NCBI GenBank assembly: GCA_001443375.1
Contig: LDXM01000003.1
Location: 76,931 to 140,930 of the forward strand
Direction of reading: 5' to 3'
Origin: Chloroflexi bacterium CSP1-4
Lineage (GTDB): Bacteria > Chloroflexota > Limnocylindria > Limnocylindrales > CSP1-4
DNA length: 64,000 bases
In this document: piece after piece, positions 9,734 through 19,040 of the stretch
Numbering within the stretch: the stretch's first letter is position 1
How the letters are laid out: every line of letters starts with the position of its first letter
Notes under the pieces: model-generated
Database searches by the model: none
What the model was told of the DNA's origin: nothing
What the model saw: the letters and a program-made list of their open reading frames with translations, nothing else
Translations under genes and position numbers: made by a program

Positions 9734-10093
9734 TTACCTGGCCAGTACGGCCACCGGGTCCGAGTCCACGACAAGTTCGGACGGCGACCCGGTCATCGGC
9801 GCGGTCAGGTCGACGCCGTGGATGGCCTGCACGCGCTCGAGGAACCAGGTGGTGAACGCGTCCGTGGCGCTCATCATCTGCCCGAACGCCTGCCCCGGAT
9901 CGTCGCCTTCGAGCGTCACGATCACGAGGTCACCCATGGGGGTCGGCTGCAGGAACGTTCGCTCGTGGACGCCGGCCCGTCGTCGGGAGTCGGCGAACTC
10001 CTGGCGACGCGGGCCGTTCAGCTCCTCCATCCACGTGCGCCACTCAGCGGTTTTTCCGGGGAGGATCGGGAACGCGACTGCCATCAACGGCAT
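9734..10093 (-). CDS. Small ferredoxin-like-fold (dimeric alpha/beta barrel) protein
   Basis: 119 residues. The start at 10093 is fixed by a GGAGG ribosome-binding site 5 nt upstream. The pattern of VAFPILPGKTAEWRTWMEEL, helix, GVHERTFLQPTPMGDLVIVT, helix, FTTWFLERV resembles the small dimeric barrel families (DUF6176 or antibiotic-biosynthesis-monooxygenase-like) often found singly in soil bacteria. No catalytic residue can be assigned. It is followed by a strong hairpin at 9677-9704 and preceded by the decayed attachment site at 10.3 kb. Confidence 0.6.
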   Translation of the reverse strand: MPLMAVAFPILPGKTAEWRTWMEELNGPRRQEFADSRRRAGVHERTFLQPTPMGDLVIVTLEGDDPGQAFGQMMSATDAFTTWFLERVQAIHGVDLTAPMTGSPSELVVDSDPVAVLAR

Positions 10094-10320
10094 GGGAACC
10101 TCCAGGAGCACCTGCGTGCCCGGCGACGGAAGGGTCGGACTCGCCATTGGCCCTGCGCGACGGTCTAGGCGACCGTGTGGGGACGCCGCGCTGGTGGGAA
10201 CCCGCGAGCTCCCGTGCCTCCCTCTCGAGGAGCGGAGTATGGGCGCTCCGGCGCCGAATAGATAGGGGACCCGCGTCGGGTTCGACGGGTCGTACCGCAC
10301 GATCACCTCGACCCCGGGCC
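10094..10320. other. Gene-free stretch with a DUF3592-like remnant
   Basis: On the minus strand from about 10327 to 10255 the sequence reads FRPGVEVIVRYDPSNPTRV, which matches the conserved C-terminal strand pair of DUF3592 membrane-associated proteins. No start or membrane segments remain. The remnant begins exactly at the edge of the tRNA-derived site at 10321-10411, so the rest of the gene was probably lost by recombination there. Nothing else is recognisable. Confidence 0.4.
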
Positions 10321-10411
10321 TGAACTGCTGTGGAAGTCCTGACCTCGTGGGCGCTGTAGCGTGAGCGCGGAAGGACAAGCGAATCGGGCGCAGTTAGAGT
10401 GTCGTGACGGG
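10321..10411 (-). repeat. tRNA-Gly attachment-site repeat (copy B, arm only)
   Basis: From 10331 the sequence follows the same ~75 bp arm found next to the tRNA 3' halves at 23.3, 25.5, 28.5 and 30.1 kb (tcctgacctcg, agcg, gtagcgtgagcg, cagttagagtgtcgt, in order). Only a few core bases of the tRNA part (ctgctgtggaag) are left; beyond them lies the DUF3592-like remnant. The hydrolase gene begins about 160 bp beyond the arm. Confidence 0.65.
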
Positions 10412-10571
10412 CGCGCTTCGACGACGCCCATGGCCAGCGGCGGGACCCGGACCGGCTCGCCACGGGTGGTCCCAACTGGTCCGGGCACCGCTCCACGACA
10501 TGGCAACCGCGCCGGCCCGTGGCGGGGACGAGGTCGGTGTCCTGAGCCCGCGATCTTCGGCAGGGGGCGAA

Positions 10572-11366
10572 ATGGACGAGATCGAGGTAGGGGGGCTCGG
10601 CATCGCCTTCGAACGGCGAGGTGAAGGGCCGCCCCTGGTCCTCCTGCACGGGTTCGTCGGCGATAGCCGGGAGTGGCGCCGCCAGATCGATGCCCTGTCC
10701 GACGAGTTCACGGTCGTGGCGTGGGATGCGCCGGGCTCCGGGCGATCATCGGATCCGCCCGAAACGTTTCGCCTTGCCGACTACGCCGACTGCCTTGCCG
10801 CGTTCATCGACGCGCTCGGCTTGGCGCGACCACACGTCGTCGGGCTGTCGTTCGGTGGTGCGCTTGCGCTCGAGCTCTACCGTCGGCATCCCACGATCCC
10901 TATGAGCCTCGTGCTCGCATCGGCCTATGCAGGGTGGGCCGGCTCCCTCCTCGACGAGATCATCGAGCAGCGCCTAGAGCAGACATTGCAGGCAGCAGAC
11001 TCGCCGCCCGATCAGCGGGTGCGCTCGATGATCCCGACGATGTTCTCGGGATCGCCGCCGGCGGAGCCGGTCGAGGCATTCCAAGCGATCATGTTGGAGA
11101 TCCATCCAGCCGGGCTTCGGGCGATGGCGCGCTCATTAGCCGAAGCCGATCTCCGCGACATACTCCCGCGTATCGCCGTGCCGACACTGCTGCTGTACGG
11201 CGACGAAGATGTGCGTGCTCCACTGACGGTCGCCCAGGACCTGCACACCAGGATCCCGGCGTCGAGGCTCGTGGTCATGCCGGGAGTAGGTCATATGAGC
11301 AGCGTCGAGGCGGCGGAGACCTTCAGCGCCCAGGTCCGCAGCTTCCTTCGGTCAGTGCAGAACTGA
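10572..11366 (+). CDS. Alpha/beta hydrolase
   Basis: 264 residues with the canonical fold and triad: oxyanion region LLHGFVGDSREW, nucleophile elbow GLSFGG, acid in LLYGDEDVRAP and catalytic His in MPGVGHMSS. The size and lid pattern suit a small esterase, C-C hydrolase or haloperoxidase-type enzyme; the substrate is unknown. The ATG at 10572 is chosen because homology with the duplicate at 1.96 kb starts at this codon. The first 179 bp after the start are identical to that broken duplicate. It begins 160 bp after an attachment-site arm, consistent with being cassette cargo. Confidence 0.9.
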   Translation: MDEIEVGGLGIAFERRGEGPPLVLLHGFVGDSREWRRQIDALSDEFTVVAWDAPGSGRSSDPPETFRLADYADCLAAFIDALGLARPHVVGLSFGGALALELYRRHPTIPMSLVLASAYAGWAGSLLDEIIEQRLEQTLQAADSPPDQRVRSMIPTMFSGSPPAEPVEAFQAIMLEIHPAGLRAMARSLAEADLRDILPRIAVPTLLLYGDEDVRAPLTVAQDLHTRIPASRLVVMPGVGHMSSVEAAETFSAQVRSFLRSVQN

Positions 11367-11388
11367 GCCGCCGGGCTCGCGGCCGGTG

Positions 11389-12084
11389 ATGGCAGACACG
11401 GTCGTCGGCCTGCGCGACCTCGTGCTCGCGCTGGGCGGCCGGTACTCGACCGAGATGGGCATCGACGTCGACCGCGATGACCAGGAGGTCGAGCGCTGGT
11501 TCCTGGCGGCGACCCTCTTCGGCCACCGCATCTCGGCGCGGACGGTGGTCCGGACCTACGCGGCGCTGGGCCGAACCGGGATCCGGGTGATCGCCGACGT
11601 CGCAGGTTCGTCCTGGGAGGCGCTGGTCGAGCGGCTCGACGAGGGCGGGTACGTCCGCTATGACTTCGGCACGGCGACCCGTCTCCAGGTGCTGGCGGCC
11701 GCCGTGGGCGAACGGTTCGGAGGCCAGGTCGCCGGTCTCGGCCGGCTGACCGGCGATCCGGCCGAGCTGGAGGCCACGCTCGATGCCCTGCCGGGATGGG
11801 GACCAACGACGGTCCGGGTCTTCCTACGCGAGCTCCGTGGCCGCTGGCCGGCGGCACGCTCGCCCCTCGACCCACGGGCTCGCTGGGCGGCCGGCCATCT
11901 CGGGTTGCCGGTGCCGTCCGACGCGCCGGATCCTCGCGCGCTCACCGGTCTCGAGGCCATGGCGGCCGACGCAGGCTTGGACGTCCGCGACGCGGAGGCC
12001 GCCCTGATCCGCCTGGCGCTCGCGCATGCCCGCCGCAGTCGCACCTGCCCGGGTGGTACGGCCTGTCTAGCCCTGCGAAGCTGA
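11389..12084 (+). CDS. Helix-hairpin-helix protein related to DNA glycosylases
   Basis: 231 residues. The fold-defining element is LDALPGWGPTTVRVFLRELR (HhH at about residues 128-148), preceded by FLAATLFGHRISARTVVRTY, which matches the first helices of the endonuclease III superfamily. The Lys that AP-lyase glycosylases carry after the hairpin is replaced here (GPTTV), and only two Cys occur at the C-terminus instead of the four of the iron-sulfur loop, so it is not a standard Nth. It may be a monofunctional or non-catalytic DNA-binding relative. It is convergent with the Mut7-C gene, with a 9-nt gap. Confidence 0.6.
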   Translation: MADTVVGLRDLVLALGGRYSTEMGIDVDRDDQEVERWFLAATLFGHRISARTVVRTYAALGRTGIRVIADVAGSSWEALVERLDEGGYVRYDFGTATRLQVLAAAVGERFGGQVAGLGRLTGDPAELEATLDALPGWGPTTVRVFLRELRGRWPAARSPLDPRARWAAGHLGLPVPSDAPDPRALTGLEAMAADAGLDVRDAEAALIRLALAHARRSRTCPGGTACLALRS

Positions 12085-12093
12085 CGGTGGCGG

Positions 12094-12882
12094 TCAGCGC
12101 TCGGCCGACCTCGGGATGCTGGCCCGCACCCGGTCGACGAGGCGCTCCATCCGGGCGTGGTGGGACCCCTTCCAGTAGATGGCCCCGCAACCGGGACACC
12201 GGCGAAAGTCGTCGTAGTAGATCCGCGTCAGCGGCTGGAGCCGGTGCAGGACCTCCTCGCGGCTCACCGAGACCAGGAGTGTGTTGCAGCGAAGGCAGCG
12301 CCCGAAGGGCCGCCAACGGTCGACCGGGCCGAAGCGCAACGCCACCTCGACGAGCTGTTCGACCGGCTGGTCCGAGCGGAGGTAGGCGCCGCGCCGCACG
12401 ACGCTTCGCTTGAGGAGGCCGCGGTCGCGGGTCAGCAGGATCCGCCCCTCCGCGGCGGCGACAGCCGCCAGCTGGTCGTCATCCGCATCGTTGCGGTACC
12501 AGGTGTCAAAGCCGAGCATCCGCAGGTACGTGGCCAGACGGCCCAGGTGGGCATCGACGACGAAGCGCGGATCGGCCAAGTCCTCGGGCGCCGCGGGCAG
12601 GACGGGGACCAGCCCCCACTCAGCGGCCTCGGCGGCCGGCCAGACCTCCACGCGAGCGCCGTCGTCCAGGCGGTGGTCGAAGCCGGCTGGCGCGCCGTTC
12701 ACCGTGATGGCCGCGATCTCCGGGTGGGGAATCCCGAGGGCTTCCAGGAGGTCCTTGACCGCCGGGCGCCCGACGAAGCGCCGGTGCACCACGTCGCCCC
12801 GGCGGTGCGCCACGCCGCCCCGGCGGTGCGAGAGCGGGAAGTCGTTCAGATCCCCATGAAGAACGACCGTAGCCCAGGCCAT
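12094..12882 (-). CDS. Mut7-C RNase-domain protein with N-terminal ubiquitin-like domain
   Basis: 262 residues. Residues ~1-85 form the Mut7-C ubiquitin-like domain (VKDLLEALGIPHPEIAAITV, GVARVEVWP-type strands). Residues ~105-250 form the Mut7-C PIN-like RNase domain: FVVDAHLGRLATYLRMLGFD, then ILLTRDRGLL with the conserved acidic residues, and a zinc ribbon RCLRCN...RCPGCGAIYWKGSH. Proteins of this architecture occur in many bacteria and are predicted ribonucleases of unknown target. An odd short repeat HRRGGVAHRRGDVVHRR near residue 20 may be a recent in-frame expansion. Confidence 0.85.
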   Translation of the reverse strand: MAWATVVLHGDLNDFPLSHRRGGVAHRRGDVVHRRFVGRPAVKDLLEALGIPHPEIAAITVNGAPAGFDHRLDDGARVEVWPAAEAAEWGLVPVLPAAPEDLADPRFVVDAHLGRLATYLRMLGFDTWYRNDADDDQLAAVAAAEGRILLTRDRGLLKRSVVRRGAYLRSDQPVEQLVEVALRFGPVDRWRPFGRCLRCNTLLVSVSREEVLHRLQPLTRIYYDDFRRCPGCGAIYWKGSHHARMERLVDRVRASIPRSAER

Positions 12883-13169
12883 GGCGAATGGCTCACGGAC
12901 CGCGCCGTCGATAAGGGCCGAGGCTCACCGCGGGTGACCCACCGGGATGAGACAGCTGCTGGCGCGACATAGCCACCACCTCCGGGCTCCATGGTCGACT
13001 CCGCGCGTGCCGGACGGTAGGGTCACTTGGTCGCTCCGGGGCGGGTCGGCCGGCAGGGTCCGGCGGTGGTCTCGACCTCGTGCCGCCGACGCGAGGATCG
13101 TGCCAGTGGCCTCTTGGGGAAGCGGAAGGAACCGAGATACGCTGTCGTGGGACCACTGGAGGGCCGCCC

Positions 13170-14096
13170 GTGACCGCCGTTGTTGGCACCGAACCGGCGT
13201 ATCTCGCGCTCCACCGCAGCGGCGAGCTTGCCGATCGCGCGAGCCTCGCGCTCGGTCGGCTGACGAGCTGCGACCTGTGTGCGCGTTACTGCCGGGTGGA
13301 TCGGCTCAGCGGCACCAAGGGTGCCGTGTGCCGGACCGGCAGGTGGGCGCGCGTCGCGAGCTACGGGCCGCACCACGGCGAGGAGCGACCGATCAGCGGC
13401 CGGCGCGGGTCGGGGACGATCTTCTTCGCCTGGTGCAACCTGCGCTGCGTCTTCTGCCAGAACTGGGAGCTCAGCCAGCGCGGGGATGGGTCGGAGGTCC
13501 AGGCGGAGGGCCTCGCCGCGATGATGCTCGAGCTCCAGGAGATGGGATGCCACAACGTGAACCTCGTGACGCCGAGTCACGTCGTGGCCCAGATCCTCGA
13601 GGCGCTGGTCATCGCGGCCGCGGCCGGCCTCCGTCTTCCGCTCGTCTACAACACGGGCGGGTACGACAGTCCGGAGGCCCTCGCCCTGCTGGACGGCGTG
13701 GTCGACATCTACATGCCGGACATGAAGTACGGCGACAGCGACCTCGCGCGTCGCTACTCGCACGTGCGCGAGTACGTCCAGGCCGATCGCCGGGCGGTGC
13801 GCGAGATGCATCGCCAGGTCGGCGACCTGGTCCTCGACGAGCACGGCGTGGCCGTGCGCGGGCTCCTCGTCCGTCATCTGGTGCTGCCCGGGAACATTGC
13901 CGGAACCGATCAGGTCCTCGCGTGGATCGCCTCGGAGGTCTCTCCCGACACGTACGTCAACCTGATGGCCCAGTACCGGCCGTGCTATCGGGCGTGGGAG
14001 CATCCGACGCTCGACCGCCGGTTGACGCGCGCGGAGTACCGCCGCGCCTGCGAGCTTGCGGGACGCGTCGGGCTCGTTCGCCTGGATCCGGGCTAG
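13170..14096 (+). CDS. Radical SAM protein, PflA/PflX-like
   Basis: 308 residues from a GTG with a GGAGG ribosome-binding site. The radical SAM cluster motif is CNLRCVFC in FFAWCNLRCVFCQNWE. An N-terminal cysteine set (CDLCARYC and a later GAVC) matches the PflX-type activases annotated as putative pyruvate-formate-lyase activating enzymes in aerobes. The substrate-side segments NLVTPSH, YMPDMKYGD and RHLVLPGN are conserved in this group. It would cleave SAM to a 5'-deoxyadenosyl radical; the target protein is unknown and no glycyl radical enzyme is encoded nearby. Confidence 0.85.
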   Translation: MTAVVGTEPAYLALHRSGELADRASLALGRLTSCDLCARYCRVDRLSGTKGAVCRTGRWARVASYGPHHGEERPISGRRGSGTIFFAWCNLRCVFCQNWELSQRGDGSEVQAEGLAAMMLELQEMGCHNVNLVTPSHVVAQILEALVIAAAAGLRLPLVYNTGGYDSPEALALLDGVVDIYMPDMKYGDSDLARRYSHVREYVQADRRAVREMHRQVGDLVLDEHGVAVRGLLVRHLVLPGNIAGTDQVLAWIASEVSPDTYVNLMAQYRPCYRAWEHPTLDRRLTRAEYRRACELAGRVGLVRLDPG

Positions 14097-14322
14097 AGGA
14101 TCATCGGCCCCGCTCGGCACGGCGTGCGGCGTCAGCGGCGATCCGCGGAATCCCGCGGCTGCTTCGGGGAACCACCGGCGTGCCTCGGGCAGGCGACCGG
14201 CGAAGCTGGCCGCCTGTCCGCGAGCCTGAGCCACGTTCGCGATCGCGTGCGGGTTGCCCGGCGTCGACACCCGGCCGCCGGGATCATCGCGACCTTGTCG
14301 TTCCGTGGTTCGTGAAGCGACG

Positions 14323-17163
14323 ATGTCCGCTCGACAGGGCGCCACGCCCGACGCATCATCGTCGTCAGCGATGATCAGCCTGCTGCCGACCGGTGTGGTC
14401 ACCCTCCTGTTCACCGACATCGAGGGTTCGACGAGGCTGCTGCGCGATCTCGGCGACGCCTACGACGAGGCTCTGGCGGAGCATCGTCGGATCGTCCGCG
14501 GGGCCGTCACCGCTCACGGCGGGGTCGAGGTCGATACCCAGGGCGATGCCTTCTTCGTCGCCTTCGCTCGGGCCTCCGACGCCGTCGGGGCGGCCGTAGA
14601 CGCCCAGCGGGCGCTGGCCGGCGGCCCGATCAAGGTCCGGATGGGGCTCCATACGGGCGAGCCGCACTTGACCGCGGAAGGCTACGTCGGGGTCGACGTC
14701 CACCGCGCCGCCCGCATCGCGGCCGTCGGGCACGGCGGCCAGGTGCTGCTCTCGCAGGCGACGCGGGCTCTCGTCGATTTGCCCGCGCGGGACCTCGGAC
14801 CGCACCGGCTGAAGGACCTCAGCGTCCCCGAACGGATCTTCCAACTCGAGACCGACGGCCTGCCGCGCGAGTTCCCGCCGCTGCGGACCCTCGAAGCCGG
14901 CAGCTCCAACCTCCCCGCCCCACGGACCTCGTTCGTCGGCCGGACGGAGGAGCTGGCCTCGATCGACCGTCTCCTCGACGACCCGGCCTGCCGCCTTCTC
15001 ACTCTCGTCGGCCCGGGCGGGGTCGGCAAGACGCGCCTGGCCCTCGAGGCGGCGGGGCGCCGGCTGGACCGCTACCAGCACGGGGTCCACTTCGTCCCGC
15101 TCGCAGCGGTGGAATCACCCGACATCCTGCCTGCGGCGGTGGCCGAGTCACTCCAGTTCCGTATCGATACGCAGTTCAGTGGCTTTCAGGCCCGGGAGCA
15201 GCTCGTGGACTTCCTGCGCGAGCGGGACGCCCTCCTCGTCCTCGACAACTTCGAGCACCTCGTGGAGGGCTCGGGACTCCTGGACGAGGTCGTCGCCGAG
15301 GCGCCCGGAGTGGAGCTGCTGGCCACCTCGCGCGAGCGCCTCGGCATCCAGGCGGAGTGGGTCCTCGACGTCGACGGGCTGGATGCCTCCGGGAACGGCA
15401 GGAGGGGCGACGGCGCCGTCCGGCTCTTTGTCGAGCGAGCCCGCCAGGCCAATTCCACCTTCGCTCTCACCGAGGACGTGCGACCGCAGGTTGCCCGCAT
15501 CTGTCGCATCGTCGAGGGCATGCCCCTGGGGATCGAGCTTGCGGCCGCCTGGACGTCGGTGCTCCGATGCGCGGAGATCGCCGACGAGATCGAGCGCGGC
15601 CTCGACTTCCTCTCGACCTCCGCCCGCGACGTCCCCGAGCGGCACCGAAGCCTGCGGGCAGCATGCGGCCACTCGTGGCGCCTGCTAACCGATGAACAGC
15701 GCGACGTCTTCGCGCGGCTGTCCGTCTTCCGCGGGAGCTTCACCCGCGAGGCCGCCGCGGCGGTGGCCGGGGCTGACCTGCGGGCGCTCTCCGACCTCGT
15801 GGGGAAGTCGCTGGTGCGACGGCTGGAGCTGGGCCGCTTCGACATCCACGAGTTCCTGCGCCAGTACGCCGCCGGGCAGCTGGCCGAGGACCCCGGGAGG
15901 CAGCGTCGGGCATTCGAGGACCACGCCGCCTACTACCTCGGCCGGCTGCGGTCGCGTCGGGCGGACCTACTGGGTCCCCGGGTGGCCGAGGCCCGCGACG
16001 AGCTGCGCGGCGAACTCTCGGACCTCCGGGCCGCGGCCGAGTGGGCCGCCATCCACTGGGAGGACGATGCGGCCAGGGAGGCCTTCGCGGCCCTGTCTGT
16101 GTTCTTCTTCGTGCACGGCGAGTACGAGGGCGGCGAAACGCTCGAGCGCATCGTCGCCGCCCTGCGGCAGGGGGGTACCACCGGCGGCAAGCTGCGGAGC
16201 GCTCTCGCCTACCGCGTGCGGAGCGCCGCCTGGCTCGGCTACGACGAGCGATACGAGCAGATCGCACGCGAGTGCCTGTCGCAGGTCCGCGAGACGGGGC
16301 TCGCAGCCGAGATCGGCTCGTGCCTCTTGGCGCTCGGGACATTCGCCTGCCACCGCGACGACTACCCCGCGGCCGAGACCTGTCTGGAGGAGGCCGCCGA
16401 GGTGTTCAAGGCGTTGGGCGATCCGCTTGGCAGCGCGGCGTCATTCGCATGGCTCGGGTGGGCCCGGCTACAGCTGAACGACCTCGCCGGCGCCCGGGCG
16501 GCCTATGAGGCCGGCTACGCGACGGCGGACAAGTCCGGGAACCCACTGTTCCGCGCGTACCTCCTCAGCAAGCTCGGGCTGCTGGCCGATGCCGAGGGGG
16601 ACTACCGGACGGCGCTCCGCGTTCACCTCAGCGCCCAGGAGCTGTTCACCGGCGTCGGCGAGATCGGCGGGACGGGCTACACGTACAGCCGGTCGAGCAT
16701 GAGCGCGTTCTGCCTGGGCGACCACGCGGAGGCGCTCCGGCTCGCCCGCGCCGGCTACGGGGCGTTCAGCAGCGTCAACCACCGCTGGGGCGTCATCGCT
16801 TCGCTCTGCCGGCTGGGCTTCGCGGCCGCAGCGCTGGGCGATACGGAGGCTGCCCGTCGAGATCTCGGCCGGGCCCTCGAGCTGGCAACGCGGAGCCAGG
16901 CGCTGAGCCTGGTCCTCCACGCCCTAAGCGGCGTCGGCGTGCTGCTCGCTCGGCAGGGCGACGACGCGCGAGCGGCCGAAGTGCTCATCGCCTCGCTCGA
17001 GCATCCCGGCATGCCCGCGTGGTACCGGATGGTCGCCCAGCCCACCCTCGACGCGCTCGCGGAGCGGCTGCCCCCGGAGGTCATGCGGGCGGCCCGGGAG
17101 GCGGCCGCGTCGACCGACCTGGAGACCCTGATCGACGCCGTCCGGCGGGACCTGGCGTCGTAG
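14323..17163 (+). CDS. Adenylate/guanylate cyclase-domain, AAA-ATPase, TPR regulator
   Basis: 946 residues. A class III cyclase domain occupies about residues 20-180 (LLFTDIEGSTRLLRDLG with the first metal Asp, then TQGDAFFVAF with the second). Next is an NB-ARC/AfsR-like ATPase with Walker A GPGGVGKTRLA and Walker B LLVLDNFEHL, a winged helix, and about 400 residues of TPR helices. The cyclase domain ends after ~160 residues and lacks clear substrate-specifying Lys/Asp signatures, so activity is uncertain. ATG 14323 and ATG 14371 are both possible starts. It is a paralogue of the genes at 0-2 kb and 35.9-39 kb. It probably couples a signal to NTP-dependent oligomerisation. Confidence 0.85.
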   Translation: MSARQGATPDASSSSAMISLLPTGVVTLLFTDIEGSTRLLRDLGDAYDEALAEHRRIVRGAVTAHGGVEVDTQGDAFFVAFARASDAVGAAVDAQRALAGGPIKVRMGLHTGEPHLTAEGYVGVDVHRAARIAAVGHGGQVLLSQATRALVDLPARDLGPHRLKDLSVPERIFQLETDGLPREFPPLRTLEAGSSNLPAPRTSFVGRTEELASIDRLLDDPACRLLTLVGPGGVGKTRLALEAAGRRLDRYQHGVHFVPLAAVESPDILPAAVAESLQFRIDTQFSGFQAREQLVDFLRERDALLVLDNFEHLVEGSGLLDEVVAEAPGVELLATSRERLGIQAEWVLDVDGLDASGNGRRGDGAVRLFVERARQANSTFALTEDVRPQVARICRIVEGMPLGIELAAAWTSVLRCAEIADEIERGLDFLSTSARDVPERHRSLRAACGHSWRLLTDEQRDVFARLSVFRGSFTREAAAAVAGADLRALSDLVGKSLVRRLELGRFDIHEFLRQYAAGQLAEDPGRQRRAFEDHAAYYLGRLRSRRADLLGPRVAEARDELRGELSDLRAAAEWAAIHWEDDAAREAFAALSVFFFVHGEYEGGETLERIVAALRQGGTTGGKLRSALAYRVRSAAWLGYDERYEQIARECLSQVRETGLAAEIGSCLLALGTFACHRDDYPAAETCLEEAAEVFKALGDPLGSAASFAWLGWARLQLNDLAGARAAYEAGYATADKSGNPLFRAYLLSKLGLLADAEGDYRTALRVHLSAQELFTGVGEIGGTGYTYSRSSMSAFCLGDHAEALRLARAGYGAFSSVNHRWGVIASLCRLGFAAAALGDTEAARRDLGRALELATRSQALSLVLHALSGVGVLLARQGDDARAAEVLIASLEHPGMPAWYRMVAQPTLDALAERLPPEVMRAAREAAASTDLETLIDAVRRDLAS

Positions 17164-17210
17164 GACGCCGCGTTCGGACCTCGAGGTCGATTGCACCTCG
17201 TGGGGATGGA

Positions 17211-19040
17211 TCACCTGCGGCTTGACACGGGCGATGCCGTCGCCGTGCGGAATCCCCTCAGGACGACTTCATGCCGGACGCCCAGGGAATCGATCGTGAT
17301 GACGGGCTGCCCGGACATCGCGACGTAGCGGTCGACTCGGTCGGTCACCTCGAAGCGGTCACCACCCCGATACCGAACGCGGACCTCTGCGCTCCGACTC
17401 CGATCGGCCACGATCCCGGTGACCGGTCCGCGTGGCCGGGCGCGGACGAATCCGATCCCCAGCCTCGATCCATATCCGAGATTCGCGGTGTGAACGACGT
17501 CGACGACGGCGACCACGTACCCGCGAGTTCGCTCGCGATACAGCGCGAGGAGCGCCGCGAGGATCCCTGCGAGTGACAGGAACCCGAGAAGTCCGAGGAT
17601 CGGAGGAATGACCGGGTTGCACTCGAGGAGTGATCCGCATGGCCGCACGGCGTCCGACACCTCTGACGGGTCGCTGAGGCCGGCGGCATTCGCGGCGAAT
17701 GCCCGGCACACGTACTCCACGCCGTTCGTCAGGTTCCTGATCTCGGCCGTCGTGATCCCGGATGAGGCGACATCGATTCGGACAGGCCACGTACGACCCT
17801 GGTCGCCCGAGCATTCGTACCGATAGTCGGACACGAGCGACGCATCTTCGGCCGGCAGCTGGATCCGCACCGCGCGGTCCAGGGCCTCAACGGCCGGCTT
17901 CCCGGGCGCCGCCGGGCGCCCGACGGGCGTGGCGGTCGTGGTCGCGGCCGTCCACGAGCCCTCCGTGGTCGCGTCGACGGCCGCCACCGCGCATTCGTAG
18001 GCCGCGCCGTTCGTGAGTCCATCGACAACGGCCGATGTCGTGAGCGACGCGCCCTCGTCCGATTCCGTCCACTCGCCCTCGCCCGAGCGGCAGCGGACCC
18101 GGTAGTCGACGATCGGCGCAGGCGTCGTGGCAGGAGCGGTCCACGCCACCTCGATCCGGCCGTCGCCGGGCGTGAGCGTGACACTGCGGACCGCGCCCGG
18201 TGTCGGTACCGGGGTGGGTGTCGGCAAGGGCGTCGGCGTCGGTGCGACCGTGAAAGTGCAGGTGACGTCCTGGAGCGCGACGGCGACAGCGTTGCCGGCA
18301 TCATCAGGTGACTCGAACACGACCTGCGGCCAATCGAACTGCGTCCCGCTGACGCAGGCGGGCATCTCGCGGATGATCCGCAGTTTGACGAGACCGCTTT
18401 CGAGCGCGTCGCGCTCCGTCGAGCTGAGGCCCATGCCGACCGGCAGCAGCGCGAACGGCGACCGGCTCCCGAAGAGCCTGTCGCGCGTCGGTTGCACCTC
18501 GCTGACGGGCACCCCTTGGACGTCGTGCTTTCCGTCGGTGAACAGGATCAGCGCCGGCCGGACGGCGTCCCCGGCAAGGTGCCGGGCCGCCTGCTCCATT
18601 GCGGCGACATAGTTCGTGTCGACGCCGATCTTCCGGGTGAGAGCGGGGTCCAGACCCTTCCGGTACGCCTTGGCGACGTTTCTGAGGCAATCGGCGAAGC
18701 GTGCGACGGTCTGAGGGCTTTCGATCAGCTTCAGATCTACGCAGCCGGCATAGTCGGCGGCGCTCGTCGCGAACTGGACGATCGTCACGCTGGCGTCGCC
18801 GGCAATGAGGTCCGACGACGTCGCGTCGATGCGATCCGCGATCCGGTCCAGGGCGGCGGCGAAACGGTCCCGGTTCGCGACGTCCTCGAGGATCGAAGCG
18901 GAGAAATCAAGGACGAGGACGACCTCGGATCGATCCGGGGGTGTTTGCGCGAGCGAGACCGGCGCAAGGCGGCCCGCAAACAGCAGCGCCCCTAGGACGA
19001 GCATGACGACGGTGAGCGCCGCCGACCCGAGGCGGCTCAT
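17211..19040 (-). CDS. Exported von Willebrand factor A / fibronectin III membrane protein
   Basis: 609 residues; ATG 19040 with an AGGAGG ribosome-binding site. Signal or anchor segment at residues 3-25, then a VWA domain with MIDAS motif DFSAS (DxSxS) and a later TDGKHD. A short Pro/Thr linker precedes two FnIII-like domains at about 290-470 (LTPGDGRIEVAWTAP; NLTNGVEYVCRAF). A second membrane helix (PPILGLLGFLSLAGILAALLALY) follows, with a basic C-terminal cytoplasmic part of about 90 residues. It likely displays a metal-dependent adhesion domain outside the membrane. Two in-plane anchors with a C-terminal inside domain suggest a sensory or structural role rather than a simple adhesin. Confidence 0.75.
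   Translation of the reverse strand: MSRLGSAALTVVMLVLGALLFAGRLAPVSLAQTPPDRSEVVLVLDFSASILEDVANRDRFAAALDRIADRIDATSSDLIAGDASVTIVQFATSAADYAGCVDLKLIESPQTVARFADCLRNVAKAYRKGLDPALTRKIGVDTNYVAAMEQAARHLAGDAVRPALILFTDGKHDVQGVPVSEVQPTRDRLFGSRSPFALLPVGMGLSSTERDALESGLVKLRIIREMPACVSGTQFDWPQVVFESPDDAGNAVAVALQDVTCTFTVAPTPTPLPTPTPVPTPGAVRSVTLTPGDGRIEVAWTAPATTPAPIVDYRVRCRSGEGEWTESDEGASLTTSAVVDGLTNGAAYECAVAAVDATTEGSWTAATTTATPVGRPAAPGKPAVEALDRAVRIQLPAEDASLVSDYRYECSGDQGRTWPVRIDVASSGITTAEIRNLTNGVEYVCRAFAANAAGLSDPSEVSDAVRPCGSLLECNPVIPPILGLLGFLSLAGILAALLALYRERTRGYVVAVVDVVHTANLGYGSRLGIGFVRARPRGPVTGIVADRSRSAEVRVRYRGGDRFEVTDRVDRYVAMSGQPVITIDSLGVRHEVVLRGFRTATASPVSSRR

Noticed and set aside
17177-17188. Perfect palindrome gacctcgaggtc as an operator
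   Set aside because: It lies between convergent stop codons of the cyclase and VWA genes, not upstream of any gene, and could be chance in GC-rich DNA.
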